Positions 1 to 8,179 of a stretch of DNA of 64,000 nucleotides are shown piece by piece. The DNA is from Flavobacteriaceae bacterium. Its GTDB lineage: Bacteria > Bacteroidota > Bacteroidia > Flavobacteriales > Flavobacteriaceae. The position numbers and the translations under genes are program-made. Position 1 is the stretch's first letter. Every line of letters begins with the position of its first letter. The DNA lies in NCBI GenBank assembly GCA_021739635.1, contig JAIPBH010000003.1, positions 1 through 64,000 of the forward strand, read 5' to 3'. Below the pieces are notes generated by a model, which saw only the letters and a list, made by a program, of their open reading frames with translations, was not told where the DNA came from and made no database searches.

Positions 1-401
1 ACAATGAAATTAATGTTTAAAAACGGTCAACTCTAATCAGGGAAGTTCAGTACAATTAATGATTAACGATTTACAATTAACAATGCCCTTCGACTGCGCT
101 CAGGGTGACAATATAATTAACGATTCAACGATTAACGATGTGTGATTTTTGATTTTTAATTTTTAAAAACGCGTCAACTCTAATGATGGACGTTTAAAGC
201 CCTTCGACAAGCTCAGGGTGACAACGTTGTGTGAACGAGAGTTGGAAAGTTTGAAAGTATGAAGTTAAAAGTTAAAATTAGTCATCCTTATCTCTGTGTG
301 TTTGAAAACAAAAATTAGGGATTGAAATTAGTCGATAAAATTCTATTGGGCCCAACAAGGCAAGGTCTTATAGAATTCAATTTAATTCAATCTTAAGCCA
401 T
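1..401. other. gene-free, repeat-rich flank
   Basis: No convincing gene is visible here. It contains two copies of a short dispersed repeat whose core reads TTCGAC..GCTCAGGGTGACA (86-110 and 200-223), plus degenerate runs of GATTAACGATT/ACAATTAAC. Two similar blocks containing GTCAACTCTAAT lie near 26-37 and 172-183. The same repeat family occurs in many gaps of the polysaccharide region further along. Confidence 0.6.
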
Positions 402-1190
402 TTATATCACGGCTATGCATTGCATGCCATAAGATAATTGTGCTGTTTTCTGTTTGCTTTGTGTTTTTTCAACCAAACTCAAGCCCAACCAAACCGTTAG
501 CGCCATATTACTGGCGGGCGTGCTCTTTGTGTTTATTTGAAGTTGAATGTCTTGGGATTTGACATTTATAGGTTCTATTGTTGATTCTATTTTAAACCCT
601 AAGCCATTTTGCTCTGGATGTAATGGCTGATACCTTTCTAAAGTATTATTCCATTGATAGGGCGATACCCAACACACTGCTGCTCTAAACTTCAATTGCC
701 GCCCTTTTTTGGTTAGGTTCTTCATCTTTTGATAGGCTTCTTTTTGAATAGTAATGGTAACTATATTGCGTTCTGCATTGGTTGTTATTTGTGGTGTTGC
801 GGTTATTCTTTTGTTTAATGGTTTTTCTTTATGTAGTTGAAACCCTATGAGACTTTCTGCATTGTTTAAAAGATTGGCGTCTCTTTGACCTTGTATTCCT
901 GCTCCTTTTTGAATGATTTTACGGCAAACTCCTGTTAACCTACTTTGCATATAAGAATCTTTAAACGCTTTGGCTAGAGGCCCTAAACCCATAATGATAG
1001 ATTTAGCAAGATATACGGCAGCGGCAAACTCTTGGGTATTGCCTTTTACTTTTACAAACGCTGGATCGTTTTGGATGCGCTCTTTGGAAGGCCCTGTTGC
1101 TTTTCGAACGATGTCGACCCCATTTAGTTTGTAGTAGCATAGACCATTAAGCGTTCCTTTGATTTTTATAATGCCTTTTTGTTTTGCCAT
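402..1190 (-). CDS. hypothetical protein, 262 aa, MAKQKG family
   Basis: I do not recognise a function. The 262-residue product begins MAKQKGIIKIKGTLNGLCYY. The reading frame stays open a further 39 codons upstream, but the ATG at 1190 fits best because the partial copy at 2874-3036 starts at the same MAKQKG and conserves only about 7 nt above it. There is no signal peptide, membrane segment or catalytic motif. The N-terminal third has a glycine/lysine-rich beta-like start followed by a helical region; the C-terminal third contains several Trp/Tyr residues and may be a small beta-rich domain. I recall similar multi-copy hypothetical proteins in flavobacteria, but this is unchecked. It stands alone in a repeat-rich flank, so it is probably accessory. 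Confidence 0.6.
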   Translation of the reverse strand: MAKQKGIIKIKGTLNGLCYYKLNGVDIVRKATGPSKERIQNDPAFVKVKGNTQEFAAAVYLAKSIIMGLGPLAKAFKDSYMQSRLTGVCRKIIQKGAGIQGQRDANLLNNAESLIGFQLHKEKPLNKRITATPQITTNAERNIVTITIQKEAYQKMKNLTKKGRQLKFRAAVCWVSPYQWNNTLERYQPLHPEQNGLGFKIESTIEPINVKSQDIQLQINTKSTPASNMALTVWLGLSLVEKTQSKQKTAQLSYGMQCIAVI

Positions 1191-1465
1191 TTGGGAAATT
1201 ACGGATTTTTTTAAATTCAAATAAATGGCATTTAGGGGTTTATACCAAATTATTATTAAAAATAAGCTAATTCTTCTATGTATTTCTTGAAAGGAAAGCT
1301 TACACAACTAAACTATAAAAAGTCAACCTTTTTTGTGTGGCTATTTGTTATTTTTGTAGTAGAAAGCACTCGTTACAAACGAGGGCTAACAGGGGCGCAT
1401 TCGAAACTTTTATCAAGCACTTTTTTGTTAAGTATTTCGACTGCGCTCAATGTGACAATTTAGAC

Positions 1466-1500
1466 TAAACCACTATGGACTTGCAGTCCATAGTGGTTTA
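1466..1500. repeat. perfect 15-bp stem hairpin
   Basis: The arms TAAACCACTATGGAC (1466-1480) and GTCCATAGTGGTTTA (1486-1500) are exactly complementary around a 5-nt TTGCA loop. No T-run follows directly on either strand, so it is not a clear intrinsic terminator. It could be the relic of a mobile or palindromic repeat. Confidence 0.75.
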
Positions 1501-1544
1501 AATAAAAGAATGAAATTCTTAAAAACGTAAAAACAATAGTACGT

Positions 1545-1611
1545 CATTGCAAAGGAGGCACGACTGAAGCAATCTTTATATTAGAGAGAGATTGCTTCGT
1601 TCCTCGCAATG
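1545..1611. repeat. imperfect palindromic repeat (CATTGCGAGGAACGAAGCAATCT type)
   Basis: The left arm starts CATTGC and ends GAAGCAATCT (1545-1574). The right arm is AGATTGCTTCG..CGCAATG (1589-1611). Together they form a long imperfect hairpin. The same unit recurs at 63431-63453 and, as coding sequence, in fcl at 15022-15060, so it is a dispersed repeat of this genome. Confidence 0.75.
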
Positions 1612-1727
1612 CCGTCAAGAATGAAATTTTGTAGAAACTGAAAGTCTTGCACTGAAAGTGTATAGTTTCAACTAACGGACTGAAACAATGAACACGCTTA
1701 ACTTAATGACATTGAACGAGCACTAAC

Positions 1728-1807
1728 AGGTGCACTTTTATGCCAGCACTGCCATGGTGGAACCCTACGTAGCCTGCGCCTATGCAGCAGATGGTTTTTA
1801 TTTTCAT
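1728..1807 (-). pseudogene. 5' remnant of a UDP-glucose dehydrogenase-type gene
   Basis: Reading from an ATG at 1807, the first 15 codons give MKIKTICCIGAGYVG. This is the N-terminal Rossmann GxGYVG segment I associate with the eukaryote-like UDP-glucose 6-dehydrogenases of flavobacteria. The expected continuation GGPTMAVIAQKC can still be read after a frameshift as STMAVLA, a stop codon, then KCTC. Thus the gene has been cut down to under 30 codons and carries both a frameshift and a nonsense change. It lies at the edge of the polysaccharide locus, which points to loss of a uronic-acid-forming step. The identity rests on a short motif. Confidence 0.6.
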
Positions 1808-2061
1808 TTTATAATATAATTTAAAAACACAACGCCAATAAGTCTTAATTAAATACTGTCCATAAAAAGCTTTAATTAATTCTTGGTTTATATTTATGAA
1901 TGTCCCCAATCAGCATTAAAGGGAAAAAATCAACCGTTCTGTCACACCTATATTTCTACAAACGCAATCGAGATTAGAAGGAATCTCCTTAAATATTAAT
2001 AGATGTTTCAAAAAAAATTTACTAGGCTTAAAAAAACAGAATAAAAAATCATCGCAAAGCT

Positions 2062-2100
2062 TATTATACGGATTATTATATTATTTTTGTACGTATAATA
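2062..2100 (+). promoter_or_regulatory. putative promoter/operator of the PIN-domain TA module
   Basis: A TATTTTTG sequence (2082-2089) matches the Bacteroidetes -7 consensus TAnnTTTG and lies 20 nt upstream of the ATG at 2109. It is flanked by an exact inverted repeat, TATTATAC (2062-2069) and GTATAATA (2093-2100), a suitable operator for autoregulation by the antitoxin. No clear -33 TTG is visible. The operator role is inference. Confidence 0.4.
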
Positions 2101-2108
2101 TAAATGTT

Positions 2109-2357
2109 ATGGACACAAAATTGACTTTAAAGCTTAATCAAAGGATTATCGAGAAAGCTAAAGCATATGCTTCCGATAAAAAAATAAGCCTTTCCCGAAT
2201 TGTGGAAGCCTATTTACAATCTCTGCCTTCAGAACATGATCTTACTGAATTTGAGATTTCACCTTTCGTAAAAAGTATTGCCACCGGAACCGAAATCCCA
2301 TCTGATTTGGACTATAAAAAAGAATATGCTGATCAATTAATGGAAAAATACAAATGA
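2109..2357 (+). CDS. antitoxin of a PIN-domain module (DUF6364-like)
   Basis: This 82-residue protein begins MDTKLTLKLNQRIIEKAKAY, followed by SLSRIVEAYL. That is the ribbon-helix-helix-like pattern of short antitoxins paired with PIN toxins in Bacteroidetes (DUF6364-type, named from memory). The N-terminal half would bind DNA as a dimer. The C-terminal part (ISPFVKSIATG to the end) would wrap around the toxin. The stop codon overlaps the toxin start by 4 nt (ATGA), typical of translationally coupled toxin-antitoxin pairs. A -7 box and inverted repeat lie just upstream. Confidence 0.8.
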   Translation: MDTKLTLKLNQRIIEKAKAYASDKKISLSRIVEAYLQSLPSEHDLTEFEISPFVKSIATGTEIPSDLDYKKEYADQLMEKYK

Positions 2358-2776
2358 CTAAGCGGCTTTTTATAGACACCAACATTATATTGGATTTTTT
2401 AGGAGAACGGAAACCGTTCTATGAACCCATTGCAAAAATTGCAACTTTGGCAGAAAAGCAGAAATTAACAATGGTTGTTTCCCCAATTTCATTTGCAACC
2501 GTAAATTATTTCCTTACAAAATTTGAGAACCCAAAAATTGCAAGAGAAAAACTGCGCAAGTTCAAAATAATTAGTGAGATATGCTCTATAGACGGACATA
2601 CGGTTGAAAAAGCACTTAATTCTTCAATAAAAGATTTTGAAGATGCTTTGCAATATTTTAGTGCGACCGAATCGGACTGTAAGATTATAATAACAAGAAA
2701 TGGAAAGGATTTTAAAAAATCGTTACTGCCAGTAATGACGGCGGACGAATTTTTAAAATCTTTGAATGAAAAATAA
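2354..2776 (+). CDS. PIN-domain toxin (VapC-like ribonuclease)
   Basis: The 140-residue protein has the PIN nuclease layout: an N-terminal LFIDTNIILDFL strand with the metal-binding Asp at residue 8, a FEDALQ motif with Asp97, and a C-terminal ITRNGKDF with Asp119. PIN toxins cut RNA (tRNA or rRNA in studied VapCs) using these acidic residues and Mg2+. Length and spacing fit an intact, functional toxin. It overlaps its antitoxin gene by 4 nt. The target RNA cannot be told from sequence. The module sits in a scarred flank of the polysaccharide locus, consistent with horizontal acquisition. Confidence 0.85.
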   Translation: MTKRLFIDTNIILDFLGERKPFYEPIAKIATLAEKQKLTMVVSPISFATVNYFLTKFENPKIAREKLRKFKIISEICSIDGHTVEKALNSSIKDFEDALQYFSATESDCKIIITRNGKDFKKSLLPVMTADEFLKSLNEK

Positions 2777-2873
2777 CGACGCACAATAAAGGGCTTGTAA
2801 AAATCCCTTAATTACGTGCCAATCAAAAATAGAATTTCTGATGTTTCAGGCTGCGATTCTCGATGCATTGATA

Positions 2874-3036
2874 TCAACAATGGTCATTTGTGAAATTGCC
2901 TAGATCGTTTTGGATGCGCTCTTTAGAAGGCCCTATTGCTCTTCGAACCATGTCGACCCCATTTAGTTTGTAGTAGCATAGGCCATTAAGCGTTCCTTTG
3001 ATTTTTATAGTGCCTTTTTGTTTTGCCATTTGGGAA
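2874..3036 (-). pseudogene. truncated duplicate of the MAKQKG-family hypothetical gene
   Basis: From 2903 to 3036 the DNA repeats 1064-1197 in the same orientation with 6 differences in 134 nt. It encodes MAKQKGTIKIKGTLNGLCYY and about 22 further residues of the family, then runs into unrelated sequence and stops at 2874-2876 (51 codons in total). Only the first ~42 of 262 codons are present, so it is a 5' fragment. Its outer edge abuts the stop codon of the first polysaccharide-cluster gene at 3037. Confidence 0.8.
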
Positions 3037-4248
3037 CTAGATTTTTAGCAATTCATCTTTGAACTTATCTAGAACTTCATCTTGAGAAAATTTATTTTTG
3101 ACAAATTGTTTTGCATTAAACCCTAATTCCTCTCTGAGTTTATTATCATTTATTAATGTGTTCATGTAATCTACAATCTCTTTTACTGAACTTCCATCTA
3201 AATAATATCCTCCATTTGAATCTTGTAAAACGGTTGCCACTTCACTTTTTAAATTACCTGTTACAATAGATGGTTTACCACTGGCCATCATACCTAATAA
3301 TTTAGAAGGCATAACCGTATCAATCACATCTGTCTTTTGAAACAAAATATGTAAATCCGCACTAGATAATAATAGTGGTAGCTCTTCAAAAGGGACTAAG
3401 TTGTAATGTTTAACAAAACTAAACTGTTTTAATTTATTCATTACCATTTCCTTTTCTGCGCCTTCTCCGACTACAACAACCTCGATGTTCTTTATATTTC
3501 TTAATTCAGTAATAAAACTAAAAAACAGCTCCCAATCTTGTTTAGCACCAATGTTCCCTGAATATAGTATTTTAAAATTATCTGATTTTAAATATGGATG
3601 AATTTTATTCTCCATTTTATCAAATAATGAAACGTCTATCCAATTAGTTAAATAATACGTGTTTGCCTTTGTTTTTTCTTGTAGCTTGTTTATCATTCCA
3701 TGACTTATTGTTGAAACAACATCTGCCTTGGATAATAATTTCTTCTCAATCCACAATAACCCTTTAAAAACTGTTTTTGCTTTTCCACTAAGTAATCCAG
3801 AGTCTATTGCGGCATCAAACTCAAAATCTTGGATATGCACCCATAGTTTTGAGTTGTATCTTAATTTTAAAAACCATCCAAGCAATGCCGATGTTGTAAA
3901 CGGAATGATTGAAATAACTATATCTGGTTTTGAGATCCTAAATAGGTTAATAAAATTTCCAAAAGTAAAACTGATTAAATGAAGAATTCTTTTTGAAAAT
4001 GTTGGAGTTTTGGGTACAAATTGTTTACTTCTTAAAACGGTTACACCATTAATAGTCTCTTTTAATAAATAGGGTTTTGTTTTGTAATCATCTCGTATTT
4101 CCCATTGTGGGTAATACGGAAAGCCCGTTATAACCGTTACCTGAAAACCGTTTTTAACTAAATACTCAGCTTTTTGGGTTGTGTAAAGTCCAATGGCGCT
4201 ATCTTCTGGGTAATAATTTATGCCTATGATTGTTATTTTTTTACTCAA
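3037..4248 (-). CDS. GT4 glycosyltransferase, WcaI-like
   Basis: The 403-residue product reads as a GT-B fold, family 4 enzyme of the WcaI/WbuB type. The N-terminal domain starts ITIIGINYYPEDSAIG with the donor-side GFPYYP motif. The C-terminal domain has ILYSGNIGAKQDW, VVVGEG and DVIDTVMPSKLLGMMASG, which replaces the usual E-x7-E loop and is typical of the WcaI group. In colanic acid, WcaI is thought to add fucose; that would fit the GDP-fucose genes here but is inference. The start is a TTG at 4248 inside the upstream gene (8-nt overlap); no ATG lies near the conserved N-terminus. It is the last gene of the cluster in transcription order. Confidence 0.85.
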   Translation of the reverse strand: MSKKITIIGINYYPEDSAIGLYTTQKAEYLVKNGFQVTVITGFPYYPQWEIRDDYKTKPYLLKETINGVTVLRSKQFVPKTPTFSKRILHLISFTFGNFINLFRISKPDIVISIIPFTTSALLGWFLKLRYNSKLWVHIQDFEFDAAIDSGLLSGKAKTVFKGLLWIEKKLLSKADVVSTISHGMINKLQEKTKANTYYLTNWIDVSLFDKMENKIHPYLKSDNFKILYSGNIGAKQDWELFFSFITELRNIKNIEVVVVGEGAEKEMVMNKLKQFSFVKHYNLVPFEELPLLLSSADLHILFQKTDVIDTVMPSKLLGMMASGKPSIVTGNLKSEVATVLQDSNGGYYLDGSSVKEIVDYMNTLINDNKLREELGFNAKQFVKNKFSQDEVLDKFKDELLKI

Positions 4249-4786
4249 CGTCTCGTTTCTTTATAAGTTTTGCTGGTGAACCAGCATACACAGAAAAAGC
4301 CTCTAAATCGTTAAATACAGAACTTCTAGCTCCAACAACTGTCCCTTGTTTGATAATTATACCTGGTGCCACGAAAACATCGGTTGCCAACCAACATGAG
4401 TCTTCAATGACTATTTTTTTAGAATAAATTGGAAAATCATTTTTTGTATAATCATGCGAGCCAGTACAAATATAACTTCTTTGTGATATAACAGTGTTAT
4501 TGCCTATCTCAATATCTCCCAAAGAATAAAGCACAACCTCATCACCAACCCAACTATAATCACCAATTGTTACTTTCCATGGATAAGTTATTTGTGCTGT
4601 TGGCCTTATAATGACATTCTTTCCAATTTTAGCTCCAAAACTTCTTAGCAAAAACCGTCTCCAACCATAAAAAATCTGAGGTGATGGTTTAAATAATAAA
4701 GCATAAACGATCCACCAAAGTTGTACAGCAATTTTTGATTTGCCTCTGAAATTTGAAGGAAGTTGAAATTTACTTAACTTAAACAT
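4241..4786 (-). CDS. sugar O-acetyltransferase, WcaF family (hexapeptide repeat)
   Basis: The 181-residue product has a left-handed beta-helix built of hexapeptide repeats (IGKNVIIRPTAQI, IGDYSWVGDEVVL, IGNNTVISQRSYI, VFVAPGIIIKQG) with the catalytic-type His in TGSHDY. The N-terminal FRGKSKIAVQLWWIVYALLF and the whole length match the WcaF acetyltransferases of colanic acid clusters. It should transfer acetyl from acetyl-CoA to a sugar of the repeat unit on the cytoplasmic side. It overlaps both neighbours (8 nt downstream, 13 nt upstream), so it is co-transcribed and probably translationally coupled. Confidence 0.85.
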   Translation of the reverse strand: MFKLSKFQLPSNFRGKSKIAVQLWWIVYALLFKPSPQIFYGWRRFLLRSFGAKIGKNVIIRPTAQITYPWKVTIGDYSWVGDEVVLYSLGDIEIGNNTVISQRSYICTGSHDYTKNDFPIYSKKIVIEDSCWLATDVFVAPGIIIKQGTVVGARSSVFNDLEAFSVYAGSPAKLIKKRDVE

Positions 4787-5856
4787 CTATCGAAAATTTT
4801 AATCATATTCTCAACAAAAACATCTTCTGTAAATTCCTTTTCTGCATAAACTTTATTTAACTCCCCCTTTTTCTTCAACACTGTTCTATTTGATACTAAA
4901 GATAAAATTTTTGATTTTAAATCCTTAACATTATTCTTCTCAACAAAAATAGCATTATTATCCGTACAAATATCTGGAATCCCCCCGTGTTTTGTTGTTA
5001 AAATTAAATTACCAAAAGCCATAGCTTCTATAATTGAAATGGGTTGTCCTTCTCCTCGACTATAAAACGTAGGTAAACAAAATACATTACCCCACGATAG
5101 CATTTCTGCTTTAGCTTTTCCTGATACAACTCCCAAATATTCTAAATTAGAAAACCTTTCCATTTTTGAAATAACAATTTTGTTTTCTGGAGTGATATTA
5201 CCAGCAACTTTTACCTTGATTATGTTTGGATCAATACCTTCCAATGCTTCCAATAATAAATTAATGCCTTTACCTTCAATTAAATTACTTAAAAAAATAA
5301 GTCTAAGATCTTCATAATTTTTTTCCTCTTTATCCATTAACTTCAAACTACTTTCAAAAAAATTTTTACATATAAATATCCTTTCTCCGTTTAAAAAAAA
5401 TGAAAGATGCTCTTTTAATGATTTTGAAAGAACAATACCATAATCAAATTGTCTTAAAGTAAATAACATCAGCTTCTTTTTTAACCCTTTTTGGTTTTCA
5501 TATTCATTCTTTAAAAAACCTCCATGCAAATGAATAACTGTTTTAGATTTAAAAACTTTTGCTGCTAATAAAAAAGGTAAGTACTTTAATACTCCAAAAA
5601 AAGTTTGCCCTATAGTAATATTAACTATATCAAAAAAAAGGATTTTATATAAGCTTAAATAGACCTTAAAAAAAAACAATATTTTATTTATACTAAATTT
5701 TCCTGTATTTCCTTTAATATCCGTTTGAACTTGGGTGTTAATAATTCCTATTTGTTTTCCTTTGTTCTCTAAACCACACTTTAACACTTCATTTGCTAAA
5801 CTTACTCCTGAAATTGGAGAGGGGAATGGACCTATTAATAGTATTTTTGTTCTCAA
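4774..5856 (-). CDS. GT4 family glycosyltransferase
   Basis: The 360-residue GT-B enzyme starts ILLIGPFPSPISGVSLANEV with the glycine-rich donor loop. It carries VIHLHGGF in the middle and the GT4 signature EGQPISIIEAMAFG (E-x7-E) in the C-terminal domain, followed by HGGIPDI. It probably adds one sugar to the lipid-linked repeat unit; donor and acceptor cannot be read from sequence. The start is TTG, overlapping the upstream stop (TTGA, 4 nt), and the 3' end overlaps the acetyltransferase gene by 13 nt. Confidence 0.85.
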   Translation of the reverse strand: MRTKILLIGPFPSPISGVSLANEVLKCGLENKGKQIGIINTQVQTDIKGNTGKFSINKILFFFKVYLSLYKILFFDIVNITIGQTFFGVLKYLPFLLAAKVFKSKTVIHLHGGFLKNEYENQKGLKKKLMLFTLRQFDYGIVLSKSLKEHLSFFLNGERIFICKNFFESSLKLMDKEEKNYEDLRLIFLSNLIEGKGINLLLEALEGIDPNIIKVKVAGNITPENKIVISKMERFSNLEYLGVVSGKAKAEMLSWGNVFCLPTFYSRGEGQPISIIEAMAFGNLILTTKHGGIPDICTDNNAIFVEKNNVKDLKSKILSLVSNRTVLKKKGELNKVYAEKEFTEDVFVENMIKIFDRCLS

Positions 5857-6917
5857 TCTTTAAATATTTTAAGAAACGGTTCAGCCATTTTTTCCACCGA
5901 GTACATATTTCTGCAGATTTCTGATATTTCATTTCTCTTTGAATACCATTTATCTTTATATAAATAAAAAGAGGAAATCTTATCAGATAAATTATCTATG
6001 CTTTCTGTTTTAAAATACTCTGAATTTTCTCCTAAAATAGCCGCTTCTAATTCTGGTGAGTGAGGTTCATCTTTAGATATAATCATAGGCACTCCAAAAC
6101 CTAAACTTTGTGTTATAGATAACCCAACATAGCCGGGAGATACACTTGCTATAGATGTTGAATATAATTCTCTAATTATCTTATAATCTGATATATGTCC
6201 ATAAAGAACAACTCGATGCTCAATATTATGTTTATCTATAAATGCATTTAAAATATCAAATTCAGGACCATTACCTACTATCAACAATTTTGACTCTTTA
6301 GGTAATCTATTTAAGACATTATAAAACGCTTGAAGCAATAATAAGGGTCTCTTTTCCTTTACTAACCTACCTACGTAAATAAAATTGACAATCTTATCTA
6401 AAGGCTGAGATAAAGGCTTCATCTCATCCTCAAAGTATACAGCATTACATGCTGCGTAAATATTTTTATTTTTTAACTGAGCTTGCAACTCCTCTTTTTG
6501 TTCTTCGGTGTATGTTATATAACCATTAGCTATTCGTTTAAAAAGCAACCTAATAAATTCTGTTTTTGAATTCTTCCCAGACCTTGACCATGCATGTCCC
6601 CATAAATAAATCTTTTTACGCAATAAAAATCGGATAATTACTATCGGATAAAAACTAATATTTCTAAGGTTGAACTCAATGACTACATTTTTAGCTTTAA
6701 AAATCTTATACATTGGTAAACATTGAAATAAAAATCTTCTTTTAAAAAAGAAATGATTATTTACCCATGATACCGAAGCTACACTATCAACCGATTTTAT
6801 AGAAGGAGTATAGTATTCTTTCCCAGAAAGAATACTAACCGTTTTGTTATTTTCCAATATATAATTATATACTTTAACTCTATAATCTGGAATACAGGTT
6901 TGTATTATTAAATTCAT
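5853..6917 (-). CDS. GT4 family glycosyltransferase
   Basis: The 354-residue product has no long hydrophobic segment and a GT-B pattern. The C-terminal domain includes FIYVGRLVKEKRPLLLLQAF (the GT4 nucleotide-side strand), LLIVGNGPEFDIL, VVLYGH and SPGYVGLSITQSLGFGVPMI, where the usual E-x7-E is weakened to a Gly/Gln version. It overlaps the next gene by 4 nt and begins 11 nt after the Wzy-like gene, so it belongs to the same transcript. The specific sugar is unknown. Confidence 0.8.
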   Translation of the reverse strand: MNLIIQTCIPDYRVKVYNYILENNKTVSILSGKEYYTPSIKSVDSVASVSWVNNHFFFKRRFLFQCLPMYKIFKAKNVVIEFNLRNISFYPIVIIRFLLRKKIYLWGHAWSRSGKNSKTEFIRLLFKRIANGYITYTEEQKEELQAQLKNKNIYAACNAVYFEDEMKPLSQPLDKIVNFIYVGRLVKEKRPLLLLQAFYNVLNRLPKESKLLIVGNGPEFDILNAFIDKHNIEHRVVLYGHISDYKIIRELYSTSIASVSPGYVGLSITQSLGFGVPMIISKDEPHSPELEAAILGENSEYFKTESIDNLSDKISSFYLYKDKWYSKRNEISEICRNMYSVEKMAEPFLKIFKD

Positions 6918-6928
6918 TTTTCAATAAG

Positions 6929-8179
6929 TTATTTAGACTCGATTCTATTACCAATATTATTTGAGTTTATATGTAACAGAGGAATCATATTAAGTAAAAA
7001 AGCAAACAACACTATACCAGACTGTCTCTCTAAAACATTTTCTGTTAAAAAAGTAATACAATATAATAGCAGTATTATAAAAAGTAATTTTTCACCTCTA
7101 TAACTTTTATAAAGCGATATTAGTAGTACTCCTACTAAAGTTCCCAACCCAAACACCCCAGAATATAATGTATACCCTAAATATTGATTATGAGAATTAT
7201 AAATAACCTCTGGATTATAAGTATAATATTGCCTAACGCATGTATCAACATTAGTTTTAGCATTTTCAACACCAACACCAGTTAAAAAATTTTCTTTAAA
7301 CAAATCTGCTGCACATAGGATTGTAAGTTTATGAACTAAAACTGAATTATATTGGGTGTTTTCATTTAAAACATCCTTGTCTAATAATTTAGAGAATCTA
7401 TTGTATTTGTTTGGAGCTACAATACATATAAAAACAACCCCTGTAAACAAAACTAAAGTACTGATATATAATTGCTTTTTACTTAAAGTAAGAAATAAAT
7501 ATATTGTGGTAGAGACAATAAGTGATATGACAGCTATTTTTACTGATAGCATCAATAATAATAACAATAAAACCAGTATAGAGCAACTAATTAAAACTAT
7601 TCCTTTTCGCCGTTTTAAAATCCAGCTTAAACCAATAAGTATAGCAATATTTAAGAAAATAGAAATATATCCTGGATGTCTTGCAAAATAAGGTGCATCT
7701 AAAATAGCGTTTTGAAAAAAGTTTGAATCTAAATTCGGGTATCTTGGGTTGGAATATTGACTTATTATATAAAATGAAATTAATGTAAATGATACGGTAG
7801 AGATAAAAAAAACTTTTTTCCATATTTCAAATAATTCTTTTACTTTAACTTTATTTTGAATAGATACAAAAAAAAGAATTATAGGAAATAGAAGAAGCGA
7901 TACCATTTGTTCTAACTTCTTAGTTGCGAATGCATCTATGCCGTCAAAAAAAGTGGTTAAAAGCACAAAAAATAATAAACTATTGATAACAAAAAAACTA
8001 TTGGACTTTGTTGGTTTATTTGATTTTATGTTTAGCAAAGAACTAACCAGTACCAATCCGCAAAATAAAATCGAAACAAACACTTCTAATCGCTCTGAAG
8101 TAAGAGGAATTAATCCAAAAGAAAAAAAAGCAATCTTTAATAGAAGTCCCTCTTTAAGAACATTAAAGCTATTTTTCAT
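6929..8179 (-). CDS. O-antigen ligase/polymerase-like membrane protein (Wzy-like) 1
   Basis: The 416-residue protein is almost wholly hydrophobic, with roughly 10-12 membrane segments. A large periplasmic loop contains GVGVENAKTNVDT and YNSHNQYLGYTLYSGVFGLG, the H-N-x-Y motif region of Wzy_C/O-antigen ligase proteins. It should polymerise undecaprenyl-linked repeat units or ligate the chain to an acceptor in the inner membrane. A GTG lies just before the chosen ATG at 8179. The gene overlaps a second Wzy-like gene by 11 nt. Which of the two is the polymerase and which the ligase is unknown. Confidence 0.75.
   Translation of the reverse strand: MKNSFNVLKEGLLLKIAFFSFGLIPLTSERLEVFVSILFCGLVLVSSLLNIKSNKPTKSNSFFVINSLLFFVLLTTFFDGIDAFATKKLEQMVSLLLFPIILFFVSIQNKVKVKELFEIWKKVFFISTVSFTLISFYIISQYSNPRYPNLDSNFFQNAILDAPYFARHPGYISIFLNIAILIGLSWILKRRKGIVLISCSILVLLLLLLMLSVKIAVISLIVSTTIYLFLTLSKKQLYISTLVLFTGVVFICIVAPNKYNRFSKLLDKDVLNENTQYNSVLVHKLTILCAADLFKENFLTGVGVENAKTNVDTCVRQYYTYNPEVIYNSHNQYLGYTLYSGVFGLGTLVGVLLISLYKSYRGEKLLFIILLLYCITFLTENVLERQSGIVLFAFLLNMIPLLHINSNNIGNRIESK

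Larger units (their letters stand above)
1191..2108. other. long gene-poor interval with scars and hairpins
   Basis: About 0.9 kb lies between the hypothetical gene and the PIN-domain module. It holds a half-copy of the TTCGACTGCGCTCA repeat near 1436-1457, a perfect hairpin at 1466-1500, a large imperfect palindrome at 1545-1611 and a UDP-glucose dehydrogenase remnant at 1728-1807. Short open frames here have no protein-like features and are not called. Confidence 0.6.

Noticed and set aside
1278-1463. 61-codon open frame on the plus strand
   Set aside because: It overlaps the 5' side of the hypothetical gene's leader and a dispersed repeat, with no protein-like motif. Not called.
2506-2784. 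92-codon minus-strand frame over the PIN toxin
   Set aside because: It is a shadow of the PIN toxin gene, whose catalytic motifs and coupling with the antitoxin are clear.
7356-7823. several 60-110-codon frames inside the Wzy-like genes
   Set aside because: They lie opposite or out of frame to a well-supported membrane protein and have no independent start signals or motifs.
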